Source: Progne subis subis (lineage: Eukaryota > Chordata > Aves > Passeriformes > Hirundinidae). Taken from it: a stretch of 64,000 nucleotides of DNA. Positions 33,201-38,219 of the stretch are shown in pieces. The notes under the pieces are model-generated. The model was not told the origin of the DNA. It did no database searches and worked only from the letters and a program-made list of their open reading frames with translations. The position numbers and the translations under genes are program-made. How positions within the stretch are numbered: position 1 is the first letter of the stretch; each line of letters begins with the position of its first letter. The stretch is taken from contig JAKJHU010001870.1 of NCBI GenBank assembly GCA_022316685.1, forward strand, positions 62,001 to 126,000, given 5' to 3'.

Positions 33201-35513
33201 AATCCTGATTTTTTTTCTCCAACATTCCCAGGGATTCTCCCAGCTTTTTCCCATTTTTTTCCCTGATATTCCGGGGAATTCTCTCAGCTTTTTCCTATTT
33301 TCTTTTCCCCCAAAATTCCTGGGAATTATCCCAGCTTTTTCCCTTTTTCCCCCCAGTATTCCCAGGAATTCACTCAGCTTTTTCCCATTTTTTCCCCGAT
33401 ATTCCCAGAAATTCTCTCCGTTTTTTCCCCCAAAAATTCCCAGGAATTCTTTCACCTTTTTGCTGGTTTTTTTCCCCAAAATTCCCAGGAAATCTCCTAT
33501 CTGGGATCAACCCAATCCCGATTTTTTCTCCCAATATTCCCAGGAATTCTCTCCGCTTTTTCCCATTTTTCCCCCAATATTCCCGGGAATTCTCTCAGCT
33601 TTTTCCTGTTTTTTTTTGTTTTTTTTTCTCCAAAATTCCTGGGAATTATCCCAGCTTTTTCCCATTTTTTCACAGTACTCCCAGGAATTCTCTCAGCTTT
33701 TTCCCAATTTTTCCCCCCATATTCCCAGGAATTCTCCCAGCTTTGTCCCTTTTTTCCCCCCGATATTCCCAGAAATTCACTCAGCTTTTTTCCAATTTTT
33801 TCCCCGATATTCCCAGGAATTCTCTCTGCTTTTTCCTGCTTTTTCCCCCCGGACTCACTGGATGTAGAGGCTGAGGAAAAGTTCTCCTTTCCAGAGGATG
33901 TGAAAATCCCGGATGCATCCGGAGCCGCTTTTCCCCCGCAGGATCCGGGAATTCTCCTCCGTGAAATTCCAGAGGGATTGGAAGCGATCGTTGAGGAGAG
34001 CCAGGAGCCGGAAGTTCTCCTTTCCCTTCGGATCCTGCGGCTCTGCCGGGGGGAAAAATCGGGAAAAAAAATCCTCAAGAGGGGAATTCCAGGGATTTTG
34101 GGAATAAATTCAATAATTTGGGAAGATTGGCAGGGGGGAAAAAAGGAGGAAAATGGGTCTGGAAATGAGGAAATTCCAGGGATTTTCGGAATTTATAAAT
34201 TCGGTAATTTGGGAAAGTGAGGAGGGGGAGAAAAAAAGGGGGAAACGGGTCAGGGAAAATGGGAAATTCCAAGGAATTTTTGGAGTCTCTGGAGATGGTT
34301 TTTTCCTGGAGGAAATAAATTCAATAATTTGGGAAAACAGGGGAAAAAAAAAAAAAAAAGTGGAAAAATGGATCTGGAAAACGGGAAATTCAAATTCCAG
34401 GAAGTTTCAGAATAAATCCAATCATTTGGGAAAATAGGAAAAAAAAAAAGTGGAAAATGGATCAAAAAAGGGGAAATTCCGGGGATTTTTGGAATCAATT
34501 CAATAATTTGGGGAAAAAAGCAAAAAATAAATGGATTAGGAAATGGGGAAATTCCAGGAATTTCAGGAATTAATAAATTCAATAATTTGGGAAAATAGAG
34601 AGAAAAAAATGAGGGGGAAATGGATGTGGAAAACGGGAAATTCCAGGAATTTTTTGGAGTTCACGGAGTTGTTTTGGCTAAATGAAATAATTTGGGGGGG
34701 AAAAAAAGGAAAAAAAAATGGGGAAAATGGATCAAAAAGGGGGAAATTCCAGGAATTTTTGGAGTTCATTCCTGGAAAAGCCTCAGCAGGGCCAGTCAGG
34801 GTCAAGGATTGCTCTGGATCTGGAATTCCCTGGATTTGGAACTTCCCTGGAATTCCCATTTCCCTGGATTTGCCATTTCCTGGATTTCCCATTTCCATGA
34901 ACTTGTAATTTCCCTGAATTTGGAATTCCCTGAGTTTTCCATTTCCCTGGATTTACCATTTCCCTGGATTTACCATTTCCTGGATCTGGAATTCCCTGAA
35001 TTTGGATTTTCCCTGAATTTTTCCATTTCTCCAGATTTTCCATTTCCTGAATTCGGAACTCCCTGGTTTTCCCAAATTTCCCCTGGAATTCCCAAGCTGC
35101 TCCCACAAATTTCCCACCAGCAGGGAAAGAAAAAAATCCCAGTTCTCGGGATTTTTGGGATGAACCAAAAAAACCTGGGATCAGGAATTTCCCATCCCAA
35201 CAAAAACACAAATTCATCCCCAAAAAAAAAAAAAAAAAACCCAAAAAACCCCTCCAGGGCTTCTTCTTGAATTTTGGGAAAACTTTTCTAAAATGGAATT
35301 CCAGGGGAGAAAAATCTTCCCAAAGTGGGGAAATTCCAGCGGGAAAAATCCTTTCTGGAACAGAGTCGGGGTGAGAATTCCAGAGGAAAATTCCTTGGAT
35401 TTACCTGCCCTGAGCAGAGGTTGGAGGACGAGGGAATCGATCCTGGCAAGGCAAGAGGAGAAATTTTCTTCCACTTGGAGCAATGATTCCAAAATTCCAG
35501 CTGTGGACATGGC
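184..35513 (-). CDS. ALS2CL: ALS2CL gene (ALS2 C-terminal-like), 21 coding exons, 3' end outside window
   Basis: Exons, in transcript order: 35405-35513, 33859-34042, 32619-32678, 31663-31828, 30662-30790, 28275-28394, 26492-26568, 25907-25974, 24146-24343, 19790-19855, 18723-18821, 17644-17803, 17290-17401, 15667-15744, 15129-15196, 13205-13378, 11402-11468, 6585-6742, 4232-4267, 1965-2138, 184-226. Together they encode roughly 780 residues that follow mammalian ALS2CL (about 950 aa) in order: N-terminal DH-like region, PH-like segment (SFQSFDLKLVWVD), a run of MORN repeats (YEGEW, RYIGMW, VYEGNF), then the start of the VPS9 Rab5-GEF domain. Known role of the family: weak Rab5 GEF and alsin-binding protein in endosome dynamics. 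Intron phases agree at every junction, which supports the model. Three exons contain net +1 frameshifts, so the gene is either damaged or wrongly assembled. A short exon present in mammals between 15129 and 13378 was not found, but the direct join is in frame. The C-terminal half of VPS9 is off the left edge. Confidence 0.93.
402..940. repeat. ~30 bp minisatellite
   Basis: About 18 copies of a unit with CTGGAGCTCCAATCCCATGG, in the intron between ALS2CL exons 20 and 21. Units are 29-31 bp with scattered substitutions. Open reading frames across it in several frames are by-products of the unit. Confidence 0.9.
1195..1835. repeat. ~50-65 bp minisatellite
   Basis: Around eleven units containing GAGCCAAGAATTTGGGAATT and TTCCAAGCCATTCCCAAATC; length differs by presence or absence of an ATTCCTTTTCC block. 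Intronic in ALS2CL. Confidence 0.88.
1965..2138 (-). CDS. ALS2CL: ALS2CL coding exon 20 (VPS9 domain)
   Basis: Encodes IQQGSSLVLPLILPCFYPEL, then SMLYMLQHQREDSLYCQGIA and ELSLFPDILLLEFLEVQK. This is core VPS9 sequence; human has LVLPLMLPSFYSELFTLYLL. Acceptor TTTCCCAG, donor CAGAA|gtaagc. Confidence 0.95.
2285..4070. repeat. ~42 bp minisatellite
   Basis: About forty units built on CTGGAGCTCCAGGAGATCTC and GGGAATTC.CTGGGAAAAA. It fills the intron between ALS2CL exons 19 and 20. A poly-A run sits at about 3301-3319. Confidence 0.92.
4232..4267 (-). CDS. ALS2CL: ALS2CL coding exon 19 (36 bp micro-exon)
   Basis: Encodes ALPRPPPEEDL between split codons, corresponding to the acidic linker ALEEDEDTETRDL in mammals. 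Acceptor TGTTGCAG, donor CAG|gtgggc. At 36 bp it preserves phase between exons 18 and 20, which also join in frame without it, so it could be skipped. Confidence 0.78.
4490..4640 (+). mobile_element. CR1 LINE fragment
   Basis: Resembles the 3' part of avian CR1: GGAATTC…TGGATCCCTGGAAGTGCAAG followed by GGTTGGACGGGGCTTGGAGC. Diverged and truncated at both ends. Confidence 0.7.
4735..6510. repeat. Short-unit A-rich array (AACTCCAAAAA / GAATTCCCAAAG)
   Basis: The first half (to about 5530) is made of GAACTCCCAAAGAATTCC-like words, the second half of AACTCCAAAAA-type units of about 10-11 bp, with CCTAGAATCCTAAAGAATTC recurring at intervals as a higher-order marker. Purines are concentrated on the plus strand. 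Confidence 0.9.
6585..6742 (-). CDS. ALS2CL: ALS2CL coding exon 18 (VPS9 domain start)
   Basis: Reads ALSCSLHPLGKLLRALSAAF, then QAAYSGVGANRHLLAMAQDE and VKFYAGKIWEFY. It matches the mammalian segment SLHPLGKLLRTL…GVGANKHLQELAQEEVK, which leads into the VPS9 domain that activates Rab5-family GTPases. Acceptor TTTTCCAG, donor CG|gtaaat. GC-rich compared with its repeat surroundings. Confidence 0.95.
6775..10080. repeat. ~41 bp minisatellite with ~94 bp higher-order units
   Basis: Begins 33 bp upstream of ALS2CL exon 18 and runs 3.3 kb. The monomer carries GATTTGGGCAAAACCCAAAA and TTTCTCCTGG. Between about 7,090 and 8,110 a plain monomer alternates with one carrying TTGGCAGCTGG, giving a ~94 bp repeat that is nearly identical from copy to copy, whereas the right half is more diverged. 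Confidence 0.93.
10082..11390. repeat. AT-rich tract of ATTAAATTCT-like words
   Basis: An abrupt change to very AT-rich sequence made of TTATTAAATTCTTTATT-like words, ending just before ALS2CL exon 17. No unit of fixed length. No gene is visible. Confidence 0.88.
11402..11468 (-). CDS. ALS2CL: ALS2CL coding exon 17
   Basis: Encodes RGAEEISWRSEEWPEEPRGY then LEK. Similarity to the mammalian segment (…ILEELLQHREPKALQLYLRK) is modest. The identification rests mainly on position, matching phases on both sides, acceptor TTTTCCAG and donor AAG|gtaaag. Confidence 0.75.
11690..13200. repeat. Array containing copies of an ALS2CL exon end and its splice donor
   Basis: Short units of GGAATTTCCAGGATTTCCTC with a GGTAGAACAGG spacer are organised into ~358-379 bp higher-order units. 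Each carries a copy of the 3' end and donor of ALS2CL exon 16 (CATACCTCCGGCAGAACAGA on the plus strand) at about 11897, 12255, 12634 and 12992; the true exon has it at 13199. Confidence 0.92.
13205..13378 (-). CDS. ALS2CL: ALS2CL coding exon 16
   Basis: Begins QLGVKEFPVEKRWPGIFQQF, includes CKEEMEESFTGFHIQSSK and ends ELRRSQEYLFCQ plus two bases. The mammalian counterpart ends ELRRSQDYLSCE. Acceptor TTTTCCAG, donor AG|gtatgg. The last ~40 bp and the donor are repeated four times in the following intron. Confidence 0.92.
13505..13750 (+). mobile_element. CR1 LINE fragment
   Basis: Follows the CR1 3' region: CCAGGAGAGCTGGAGAGGGA, then GGGAATGGCTTCC, a deleted middle, and CCCCAAACCATTCC near the 3' terminus. 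Confidence 0.65.
14395..15115. repeat. ~14 bp minisatellite (CCCAATGATCCATT)
   Basis: About fifty units of CCCAATGATCCATT / CCCAAGGATCC, with a longer-range duplication marked by AAGATCCCACAGAATTC at about 14500, 14690 and 14925. It ends 14 bp from ALS2CL exon 15. Confidence 0.92.
15129..15196 (-). CDS. ALS2CL: ALS2CL coding exon 15 (last MORN repeat)
   Basis: Reads GKISLADGSVLEGTLSSRSG, then RD and two bases of the next codon. It matches the mammalian segment GKVTFPNGFTLEGSF. Acceptor ATCCGCAG, donor TT|gtgagc. Joined to the next exon found, it gives RDFQLGVKEF in frame. Mammals have about 20 more residues here, so one in-frame exon may be absent or unrecognised. Confidence 0.88.
15200..15660. 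other. ALS2CL intron, nothing recognised
   Basis: A-rich on the plus strand, with many CCCAAAA words and a poly-A run at about 15310. A small GGAGGAGGAGGAAATTCCA duplication lies next to exon 14 (15620-15660). No gene or element identified. Confidence 0.5.
15667..15744 (-). CDS. ALS2CL: ALS2CL coding exon 14 (MORN repeat)
   Basis: 78 bp, phase 0 on both sides: GSGILLLEDDSVYEGNFTEE then LTIVGK. Acceptor GTCCCAAG, donor AAG|gtggga. Confidence 0.92.
16090..16190 (-). mobile_element. CR1 LINE fragment
   Basis: Contains GGATCCAAATCCAACTCCCG and CCCAACAATCCCACCCTG, the reverse complement of the CR1 3' region. Short and diverged. Confidence 0.55.
16749..16945 (-). mobile_element. CR1 LINE 3' fragment
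   Basis: Reads GGTTTGGGCTGGAAGGGACC, later GGCCTTGGGCACTTCCAGGG and AGCTTCTCTGGGAATTCC, the antisense of the avian CR1 3' end in the expected order. Confidence 0.8.
16995..17240 (-). mobile_element. CR1 LINE 3' fragment, second subfamily
   Basis: AAATCATGGAATATCCTGAG, then AACCCCCGGCCCTGCACAGA, CCCAACGATCCCACGCTG and GAGAGTTGTCCAAACATTCC, matching the antisense of a CR1 subfamily common in birds. It ends about 50 bp before ALS2CL exon 13. Confidence 0.8.
17290..17401 (-). CDS. ALS2CL: ALS2CL coding exon 13 (MORN repeats)
   Basis: Encodes RGERYIGMWLDDHRHGEGIV, then VTQSGLCYQRTFHADKMV, two MORN motifs closely matching mammalian ALS2CL. Acceptor TTCCAG, donor GTG|gtgagt. No frame problem. Confidence 0.95.
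17644..17803 (-). CDS. ALS2CL: ALS2CL coding exon 12 (MORN repeats), with a net +1 frameshift
   Basis: The first part reads YGNDLVYKGYFEDDS. From about 17755 on, the family sequence RQGFGILENFSAEHPFKYTG then HWEKDKKNGYGIWEDKER is in a different frame. Read straight through, a TGA follows soon after. The exon length of 160 is one more than the phases of its neighbours allow (159 or 162 would fit). The shift lies between about 17754 and 17763 (GCGCACTGTC on the plus strand). Confidence 0.87.
17805..18315. other. ALS2CL intron, nothing recognised
   Basis: Unique-looking intron between exons 11 and 12. No tandem structure or recognisable element. Confidence 0.4.
18318..18595 (+). mobile_element. 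CR1 LINE 3' fragment
   Basis: In order: GGGGCTCCAGGAGAGCTGGA, AATGGCTTCAAACTG, GGGAAGGAATTCCTGGCTGG, AGAGCAGCTGTGGCTGCCCC, GGTTGGACAGGGCTTGGAGC and GTGTCCCTGCCCATG. This is the best preserved CR1 copy in the window and the strongest sign of an avian genome. Confidence 0.88.
18723..18821 (-). CDS. ALS2CL: ALS2CL coding exon 11 (MORN repeat)
   Basis: Reads FGIRLVPRRSEDRYDCYKCH, then WYQGKMRGYGICE. YDCYKCHW and GYGICE are strongly conserved in the family. Acceptor CGGCAG, donor GA|gtaagt. Confidence 0.93.
18838..19690. repeat. ~200 bp tandem repeat, about four copies
   Basis: Each unit has AATGGCGACTCCATTGTG, TTTCATGGGATTTGC, AGTGAGGTTTATAAAA and CCTAGGAATAAATTCCCATG. Spacing between copies is about 195-207 bp. 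Begins 17 bp upstream of ALS2CL exon 11. Confidence 0.9.
19790..19855 (-). CDS. ALS2CL: ALS2CL coding exon 10 (MORN repeat)
   Basis: Encodes GTLKWRDGRNHVGDFREGLE followed by HG, a typical MORN repeat nearly identical to mammalian ALS2CL. Acceptor TTCCAG, donor GG|gtaagc. The phases join exons 9 and 11. Confidence 0.93.
19965..20050 (+). mobile_element. CR1 LINE 3' terminus
   Basis: Contains TGTGCCCACGGCAGGGGGTT, GGAACTGGATT and CCAACCCAAACCCTTCCCAG, the final part of CR1 in sense orientation. Confidence 0.7.
20585..20775 (-). mobile_element. CR1 LINE 3' fragment
   Basis: GGTTTGGGTTGGAAAGACCT, AAAGATCATCTCATCGC, GGCCTTGGACACTTCCAGGG and AGCTTCTCTGGGAATTCC, antisense CR1 3' end. Confidence 0.82.
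21045..21250 (+). mobile_element. CR1 LINE 3' fragment
   Basis: Sense CR1 of the second subfamily: CCAGAAGGTGTCAGGCACTG, GACAGGGTGGGATTGTTGGG, GGAGTTGGACTCGATCCCTG and TGAGTCCTTCCCACTGAGGA. Confidence 0.8.
21255..22480. other. ALS2CL intron, nothing recognised
   Basis: Mostly non-repetitive intron sequence between exons 9 and 10. I see no exon, RNA gene or clear transposon. Confidence 0.4.
22485..24140. repeat. ~100 bp minisatellite with copies of an ALS2CL exon end
   Basis: Units contain CACTTCCAACCTTATTCCCA, TGACCTGGAGAAGT, GGGTTGACCTTGGAGACCTT and CCCAACCTTCA. Three units (about 22737-22800, 23571-23622, 23972-24030) include TTGC…GGGGCTTCCCCCAGAGCCAC, a diverged copy of the 3' end and donor of ALS2CL exon 9. 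Confidence 0.92.
24146..24343 (-). CDS. ALS2CL: ALS2CL coding exon 9 (end of PH region, first MORN repeat), with a +1 frameshift
   Basis: Starts AVWRWKLEQAVRQALNGKRD, runs through ARRFFSYVFRTEG, then the MORN repeat GRLRGATYEGEWLRGKPHGK in another frame. A run of four C at 24203-24206 (GGGG in the transcript), where three would be in frame, explains the shift. The corrected length of 197 bp fits the phases of both neighbours. Donor GGCAA|gtaagg. The 3' end of this exon is copied three times in the downstream intron. Confidence 0.88.
24490..25545. repeat. ~58-60 bp minisatellite (left arm of an inverted pair)
   Basis: Units of TTCCAGGAGGGACATGACGC + ATAAATATTCCCTAAAATCC + AAGCTGGATCTCCC at the left, becoming shorter AAATATTCCCAAAAATCCAA units to the right. 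The reverse complement is found at 30835-31565. Confidence 0.92.
25907..25974 (-). CDS. ALS2CL: ALS2CL coding exon 8, with a net +1 frameshift
   Basis: A 68 bp exon, acceptor TCTCCCAG, donor AAG|gtcaga. From the incoming phase it reads HSLRITTPEE, matching the end of the PH-like domain. After about position 25943 the family sequence LFVLSAKDPQIK continues one base out of frame. The outgoing phase required by the next exon (AVWRWKLEQ) agrees only with the second frame. A length of 67 or 70 would keep the frame. Either a one-base insertion or two-base loss is real, or it is an assembly error. Confidence 0.85.
26130..26350 (+). mobile_element. CR1 LINE 3' fragment
   Basis: GAATGGCCTTGAGTTGTGCC, GGTCGGACATCAGCAGGAAT, GAAATGCCCAGGGAGGTTTG, TCTCCATCCCTGGCGGTGTC and TTTGATGATCCCGGAGGGTT, the sense CR1 3' region in order. 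Confidence 0.82.
26492..26568 (-). CDS. ALS2CL: ALS2CL coding exon 7 (PH-like domain)
   Basis: Reads GNSFQSFDLKLVWVDENC, then GEKSAPGS. FDLKLVWVD matches mammalian ALS2CL exactly. It enters in phase 0 and leaves with two bases at a TC|gtgagt donor. Confidence 0.92.
26765..26915 (+). mobile_element. CR1 LINE 3' fragment
   Basis: TTTGTGGCTGCCCCACCCCT, GGAAAGGTTGGAGCAACCCA and GGGTGGGAATGGATCATCTT, a sense CR1 fragment just below ALS2CL exon 7. Confidence 0.7.
27230..28250. repeat. Three long tandem copies (~300-480 bp)
   Basis: CACTCCTTCCCAGATTTTCC…AACCACACGTGGAYGGATCC, then CAGCCAAACTCTGCTGTGTT and TTCATCCGGGAAGAGATTCC recur, with starts near 27245, 27730 and 28040. Unequal spacing shows internal deletions. 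Confidence 0.85.
28275..28394 (-). CDS. ALS2CL: ALS2CL coding exon 6
   Basis: Exactly 40 codons, beginning DVLCVPERRLLEDSRNLPI and ending SERLLLFDDVLVLIQ, which is the start of the PH-like domain (LLFDD-LVL is diagnostic of ALS2/ALS2CL). Acceptor CTCCAG, donor CAG|gtgagc, phase 0 on both sides. Confidence 0.93.
28465..29165. repeat. ~130-190 bp tandem repeat, about four copies
   Basis: Each copy has CCAGTGACAGTGACCAACAT, AAATTCAGCTTTAAACYCYC and CTCCAGCTCTTCCACCCGGC, followed by a variable number of CTGATCCGTATCTAATTC words. It grades into the 18 bp array on its right. Confidence 0.88.
29170..30655. repeat. 18 bp minisatellite (ATCCRTGTCCCATTCCCC)
   Basis: About eighty copies, 17-19 bp, dominated by 18 bp units, so several frames stay open on both strands for hundreds of codons. 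It ends 6 bp from the ALS2CL exon 5 donor. The repetitive Met-Gly-His-Gly/Trp-Asp reading frames are not genes. Confidence 0.95.
30662..30790 (-). CDS. ALS2CL: ALS2CL coding exon 5
   Basis: Reads GSERDVVATVEQEFGKLESF, then ISQVLDEAAYTKELWKTLGS and KFT. It is phase 0 on both sides, with acceptor TTCCCAG and donor ACC|gtgagt. It closes the DH-like region. The intron downstream is filled by an 18 bp minisatellite that begins a few bases past the donor. Confidence 0.92.
30835..31565. repeat. ~30-60 bp minisatellite (right arm of an inverted pair)
   Basis: Units of TTGGATTTTTGGGAATATTC, AGCAACGTGTCCATCCTTGA and CCAAAGGAGTTCCAGG. The reverse complement matches 24490-25545; one stretch of about 50 bp (25187-25236 against 31212-31261) differs at only one base. 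Confidence 0.93.
31663..31828 (-). CDS. ALS2CL: ALS2CL coding exon 4
   Basis: Encodes SEAWKLPKAALKEFLRDLPS, then EKSLGLALLSVLQEPFRDHV and a basic, leucine-rich helix ending RELLEE. It belongs to the DH-like helical bundle. The donor is GAG|gttggg, a weaker GT site than the others. The exon ends on a codon boundary. Confidence 0.9.
31975..32405. repeat. ~115-130 bp tandem repeat, about four copies
   Basis: CCATAAAAATCGGGGATTTG, GGGAATTCYCACTGAGATTC, CCTAAATCCCCAAATTCC and TTTTTAACTCCTTAAAAATT recur, with copies near 31978, 32090, 32210 and 32338. ALS2CL intron. Confidence 0.9.
32619..32678 (-). CDS. ALS2CL: ALS2CL coding exon 3
   Basis: A 60 bp exon encoding YFVTFANFVVVQGFELAAKR, matching the mammalian stretch ending MVVQAFQKAAKR. 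Acceptor TTCTCCAG, donor AAGAG|gtgaaa. Phases agree on both sides. Confidence 0.9.
32800..33845. repeat. ~55-60 bp pyrimidine-rich minisatellite
   Basis: Units of CCCAGGAATTCTCTCAGCTT + TTTCCCATTTTTTCCCC, preceded by a long poly-T (32811-32837). It lies directly upstream of ALS2CL exon 3's intron and ends next to exon 2. Confidence 0.9.
33859..34042 (-). CDS. ALS2CL: ALS2CL coding exon 2
   Basis: Reads EPQDPKGKENFRLLALLNDR, then FQSLWNFTEENSRILRGK, ending FHILWKGELFLSLYIQ. This is the helical DH-like region, aligned to the human segment around LWEVTEESLHSLQERL. Acceptor CCGGCAG, donor CA|gtgagt. It enters with 2 bases completing the previous codon and leaves in phase 2; both agree with the neighbours. 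Confidence 0.9.
34085..34775. repeat. ~85-100 bp purine-rich tandem repeat
   Basis: GGGGAAATTCCAGGAATTTT, AATAAATTCAATAATTTGGG and GGAAAATGGATC words repeat about seven times. Confidence 0.85.
34800..35085. repeat. ~16-20 bp repeat (TTCCCTGGATTTGGAATTCC)
   Basis: About fifteen imperfect copies of CCATTTCCCTGGATTTGGAA, in ALS2CL intron 1. Confidence 0.85.
35405..35513 (-). CDS. ALS2CL: ALS2CL coding exon 1 (start codon)
   Basis: ATG is at 35510-35508, three bases after a CAG acceptor, so at least one non-coding 5' exon must lie upstream. The peptide begins MSTAGILESLLQVEENFSSC and continues to LVLQPLLRAG, the conserved N-terminus of ALS2CL. It ends in phase 1 at a GCAG|gtaa donor (35404-35401). 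The start was chosen because it is the first ATG after the acceptor and matches the family N-terminus. Confidence 0.9.
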
Positions 35514-35529
35514 CTGGGAAAGATTGGGA

Positions 35530-36065
35530 ATGAGTTAAAATCCCAGGAAAAAATGGTGGGAATGAATCGAATTCCTGGGAAAATATCGGGAATGAATTGA
35601 ATTCCTGGGAAAAATTGAATCGATGGGATTTTTGTCTCCAAGCAAAAGTTTGTTTTGTTTTGGTTTTTTCCCCCTTGGATTTGTCTCCCAGAGGAAATTC
35701 CTGGAGGAAATTCCCACAGTTCCCAGAGAAAATTCTCCCAATCCCTGGAGAAAATTCCCACAGTTCCCAGAGAAAACTCCCAAAATTTCCAAAGGAAATT
35801 CTCCCAATTCCTGGAGAAAATTCCCGCAATTCACAGAGGAAACCCCTTGAATTCTCGGAGGAAATTCCTCAATTACCAGTGGAAATTCCCTGAATTCCCA
35901 GAGGAAATTCCCAGAAAAATATCCCATGATTCCCAGTGGAAATTCCCAAAATTCTCACAATTCTCAGACAAAACTTCCACAATTCCCGGGGGGAAAAAAA
36001 AAAAAATCCCCGAATTCCCGGAGAAAATTCCCACAATTCCCACTGGAAATTCCAGCTCCATTTTC
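35530..36065. repeat. ~27 bp minisatellite (GGAAATTCCCACAATTCCCA)
   Basis: Roughly twenty imperfect units of CAGAGGAAATTCCC / GAGAAAATTCCCACA upstream of ALS2CL coding exon 1, in a probable 5' intron. Confidence 0.87.
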
Positions 36066-36374
36066 CCGCCCAAATCCTTTCCCGAGGCTTTTCCAGCGCC
36101 ACCGGAACGTCGACATTCCCGAGCAGGCCGGGCTTAGCTAGGCCAGGACTCTGCTGGATTCAAACCCGGCAGCTCCCAAAACCCAACTCTGGGATCGGCG
36201 ATCCCAAATTCCCGACTTTATTCCCCGTTTTTCCCAAATTCCTGGGAATTCCCAGATTTTTTTGGGCTCCAAAATCCGCTCAAGGTGGGAATTTCGGGAT
36301 AATCCTGCCCAGATTCCCAGAAATTCCCACTTTTCCTCCTGGAATTTCATGCTTTTCCTAGAGGAATTCCCAGT

Positions 36375-36965
36375 TCAAACTGAAGTTTAAACCCAGCCCC
36401 AAAATAAAATAAGCGAAGCTCAAACCCAGCCCCAAACTGATCCCAAACTTAAACCCAGCCCCGAATTAAACCGAAGATTAAACCCAGTCCCAAATGACGC
36501 CAAAATCCAAACCGAAGTTTAACCCCAGCCCCAAACTGAACCCGAATTTAAACCCAGCCCCAAACTAAACCACAGTTTTAAACCTAAACCCGAATTTAAA
36601 CCCAGCCCCAAACTAAACCACAGTTTTAAACCTAAACCCGAATTTAAACCCAGCCCCAAACTAAACCACAGTCTTAAACCAGCCCCAGAGTAAATCCGAG
36701 TTCAAATCCAGCCCCAGATTTAAGCACAGTTTAACCCCAGCCCCAAATTCAACCCCAGTCTAAACCCCGGGTTAAACCCAGCCCCAAATTAAAGCCAAAT
36801 TAAACGGAAGTTTAAATCCAGCCTCAAACTGCCCCAAAGATTAAACCCAGCCCCAAAGTAAACCACAGCTTAAACACAGCCCTAAATTCAACCCAAGTTC
36901 AAACCCAGCCCCGGATTAAACCCAAGTTTAAACCCAAATTTAAACCCAAATTTAAACCCAGCCCC
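36375..36965. repeat. ~25-55 bp repeat (AAACCCAGCCCCAAACT)
   Basis: AAACCCAGCCCCAAACTAAA repeats about twenty times; a ~55 bp variant with CCACAGTTTTAAACCTAAAC is present in close succession at about 36540-36670. GGAATTCC words are scarce here. Confidence 0.9.
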
Positions 36966-37099
36966 TCCTCCACCTTTCATCATTTTTCCCTTAAAACCGA
37001 GCCTTAAATCCCGACTTTTCCCGGAATTCCGGACGGGGTGGGGTTTTTTTTGGGGGGGGAGATCGCCTCCCCACCCCCCGCGCACAGAAACCAGCTAAA

Positions 37100-37720
37100 C
37101 CGAGTTTAAGAGCCAGGCTTTAATTGGGGTTTAAATTGTAAACGCTCGGTTTAAATCCCGATCTCCGCTCTCGGCCAGGCCGCGGCTTTTCCCGGCTTTG
37201 CTCCATCCCGGAATTCCAGGAGAGGCTGGAAAATCCCTGGAAAGGGATCGGGAATATTCCCGGCCTGGAAAAAGTCGGGGGTTTGAATTGAAATTAAATT
37301 TTAATTAAATTAAATTTTTTCGGGAGCGAAGTGCCTTTAAAAATGTCTTTATTAAAAAAAAAAAATATTTTAAAAATGGGATTTATTTTTAGGGAAAAGC
37401 GAGAGTCGCGTGGGAAAAAAATCCCGAAAAGAATTCCAGTCCGGGATTTGATCCCGGTTTTACCTCGGCGACAACAGCGGTCAGTTTCCTCCGCAACAAA
37501 AACAAAGCCGCGCTTAAAGGGAGCAGAGGAGGGGGGAAAATCCCCGAAAAAAATCGGGATTTTGGAGGGATTTTACCTGAGGCGAGGCAGAGCAGGGAAA
37601 AGCTCCGGGAGACGCAGAAATTCGGGAATCGCGGCTGGAATTTTTCCCTCCCATCTTTTCCCCTCCCACATTCGGAGTTGCCAAATCCCAAATTTCTTTT
37701 TTTTTTTTTTTTTCTTTTCT
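37100..37720. promoter_or_regulatory. Candidate shared 5' region / promoter of ALS2CL and TMIE
   Basis: Between the two divergent genes this is the stretch with the most CpG dinucleotides and the least tandem structure. On the minus strand two plausible first-exon donors occur: CTCAG|gtaaaa with the last exon base at 37577, and GCCGAG|gtaaaa with the last base at 37464. Either could feed the acceptor at 35514 of ALS2CL coding exon 1. No TATA box is convincing. This is inference only. Confidence 0.25.
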
Positions 37721-38045
37721 TTTTTTTAAGTTCCTGCTCCTCCTCTTCCTCTTTTTGTTTTGGGGTGGGGTTTTTTTTGTTTGTTTTTTTTTGTTTGTTT
37801 TAGTTTTTGTTTAATTAATTCCGGGTTTTATTTTTTTGGAGGTCATCCCGGAATTTTTGGGGGGCGGGGAGAAAGTTAAAAAAAATTCAGGAAGTGAAAG
37901 AGAAAAGTTCAGGAAGGTTTTAGGTTTTTTTGGTTTTGGTTTTTTTTTTTTTTTTTTTTTTTGGGGGGGGGTGGATTTTTTCAACCCCACCCCAAAAAAA
38001 TAATAATAAAAAATAAAATTTTGGGATTTTTTTTCCCCCCCCTCT
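37695..38045. repeat. T-rich / homopolymer-rich stretch
   Basis: Several long T runs (37699-37712, 37728 on, 37942-37963) with G runs. No gene is visible; it is the sort of sequence prone to length errors. Confidence 0.8.
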
Positions 38046-38219
38046 TCTTTCCCATTCGGCCGAAAGAAAATTCCAGGAATTCCTTGGAAATGGAGGTTGG
38101 TGTTGGTTTTTTTCTTTGTTTATTTTTTTCCCAGGATGAACCTCGGAGCGTTTCGCTTCCCTAAAAAAACCCTAAAAAAAACCAAAAAAACCAAAAAACC
38201 CAAAACCGCAAATTCACCC

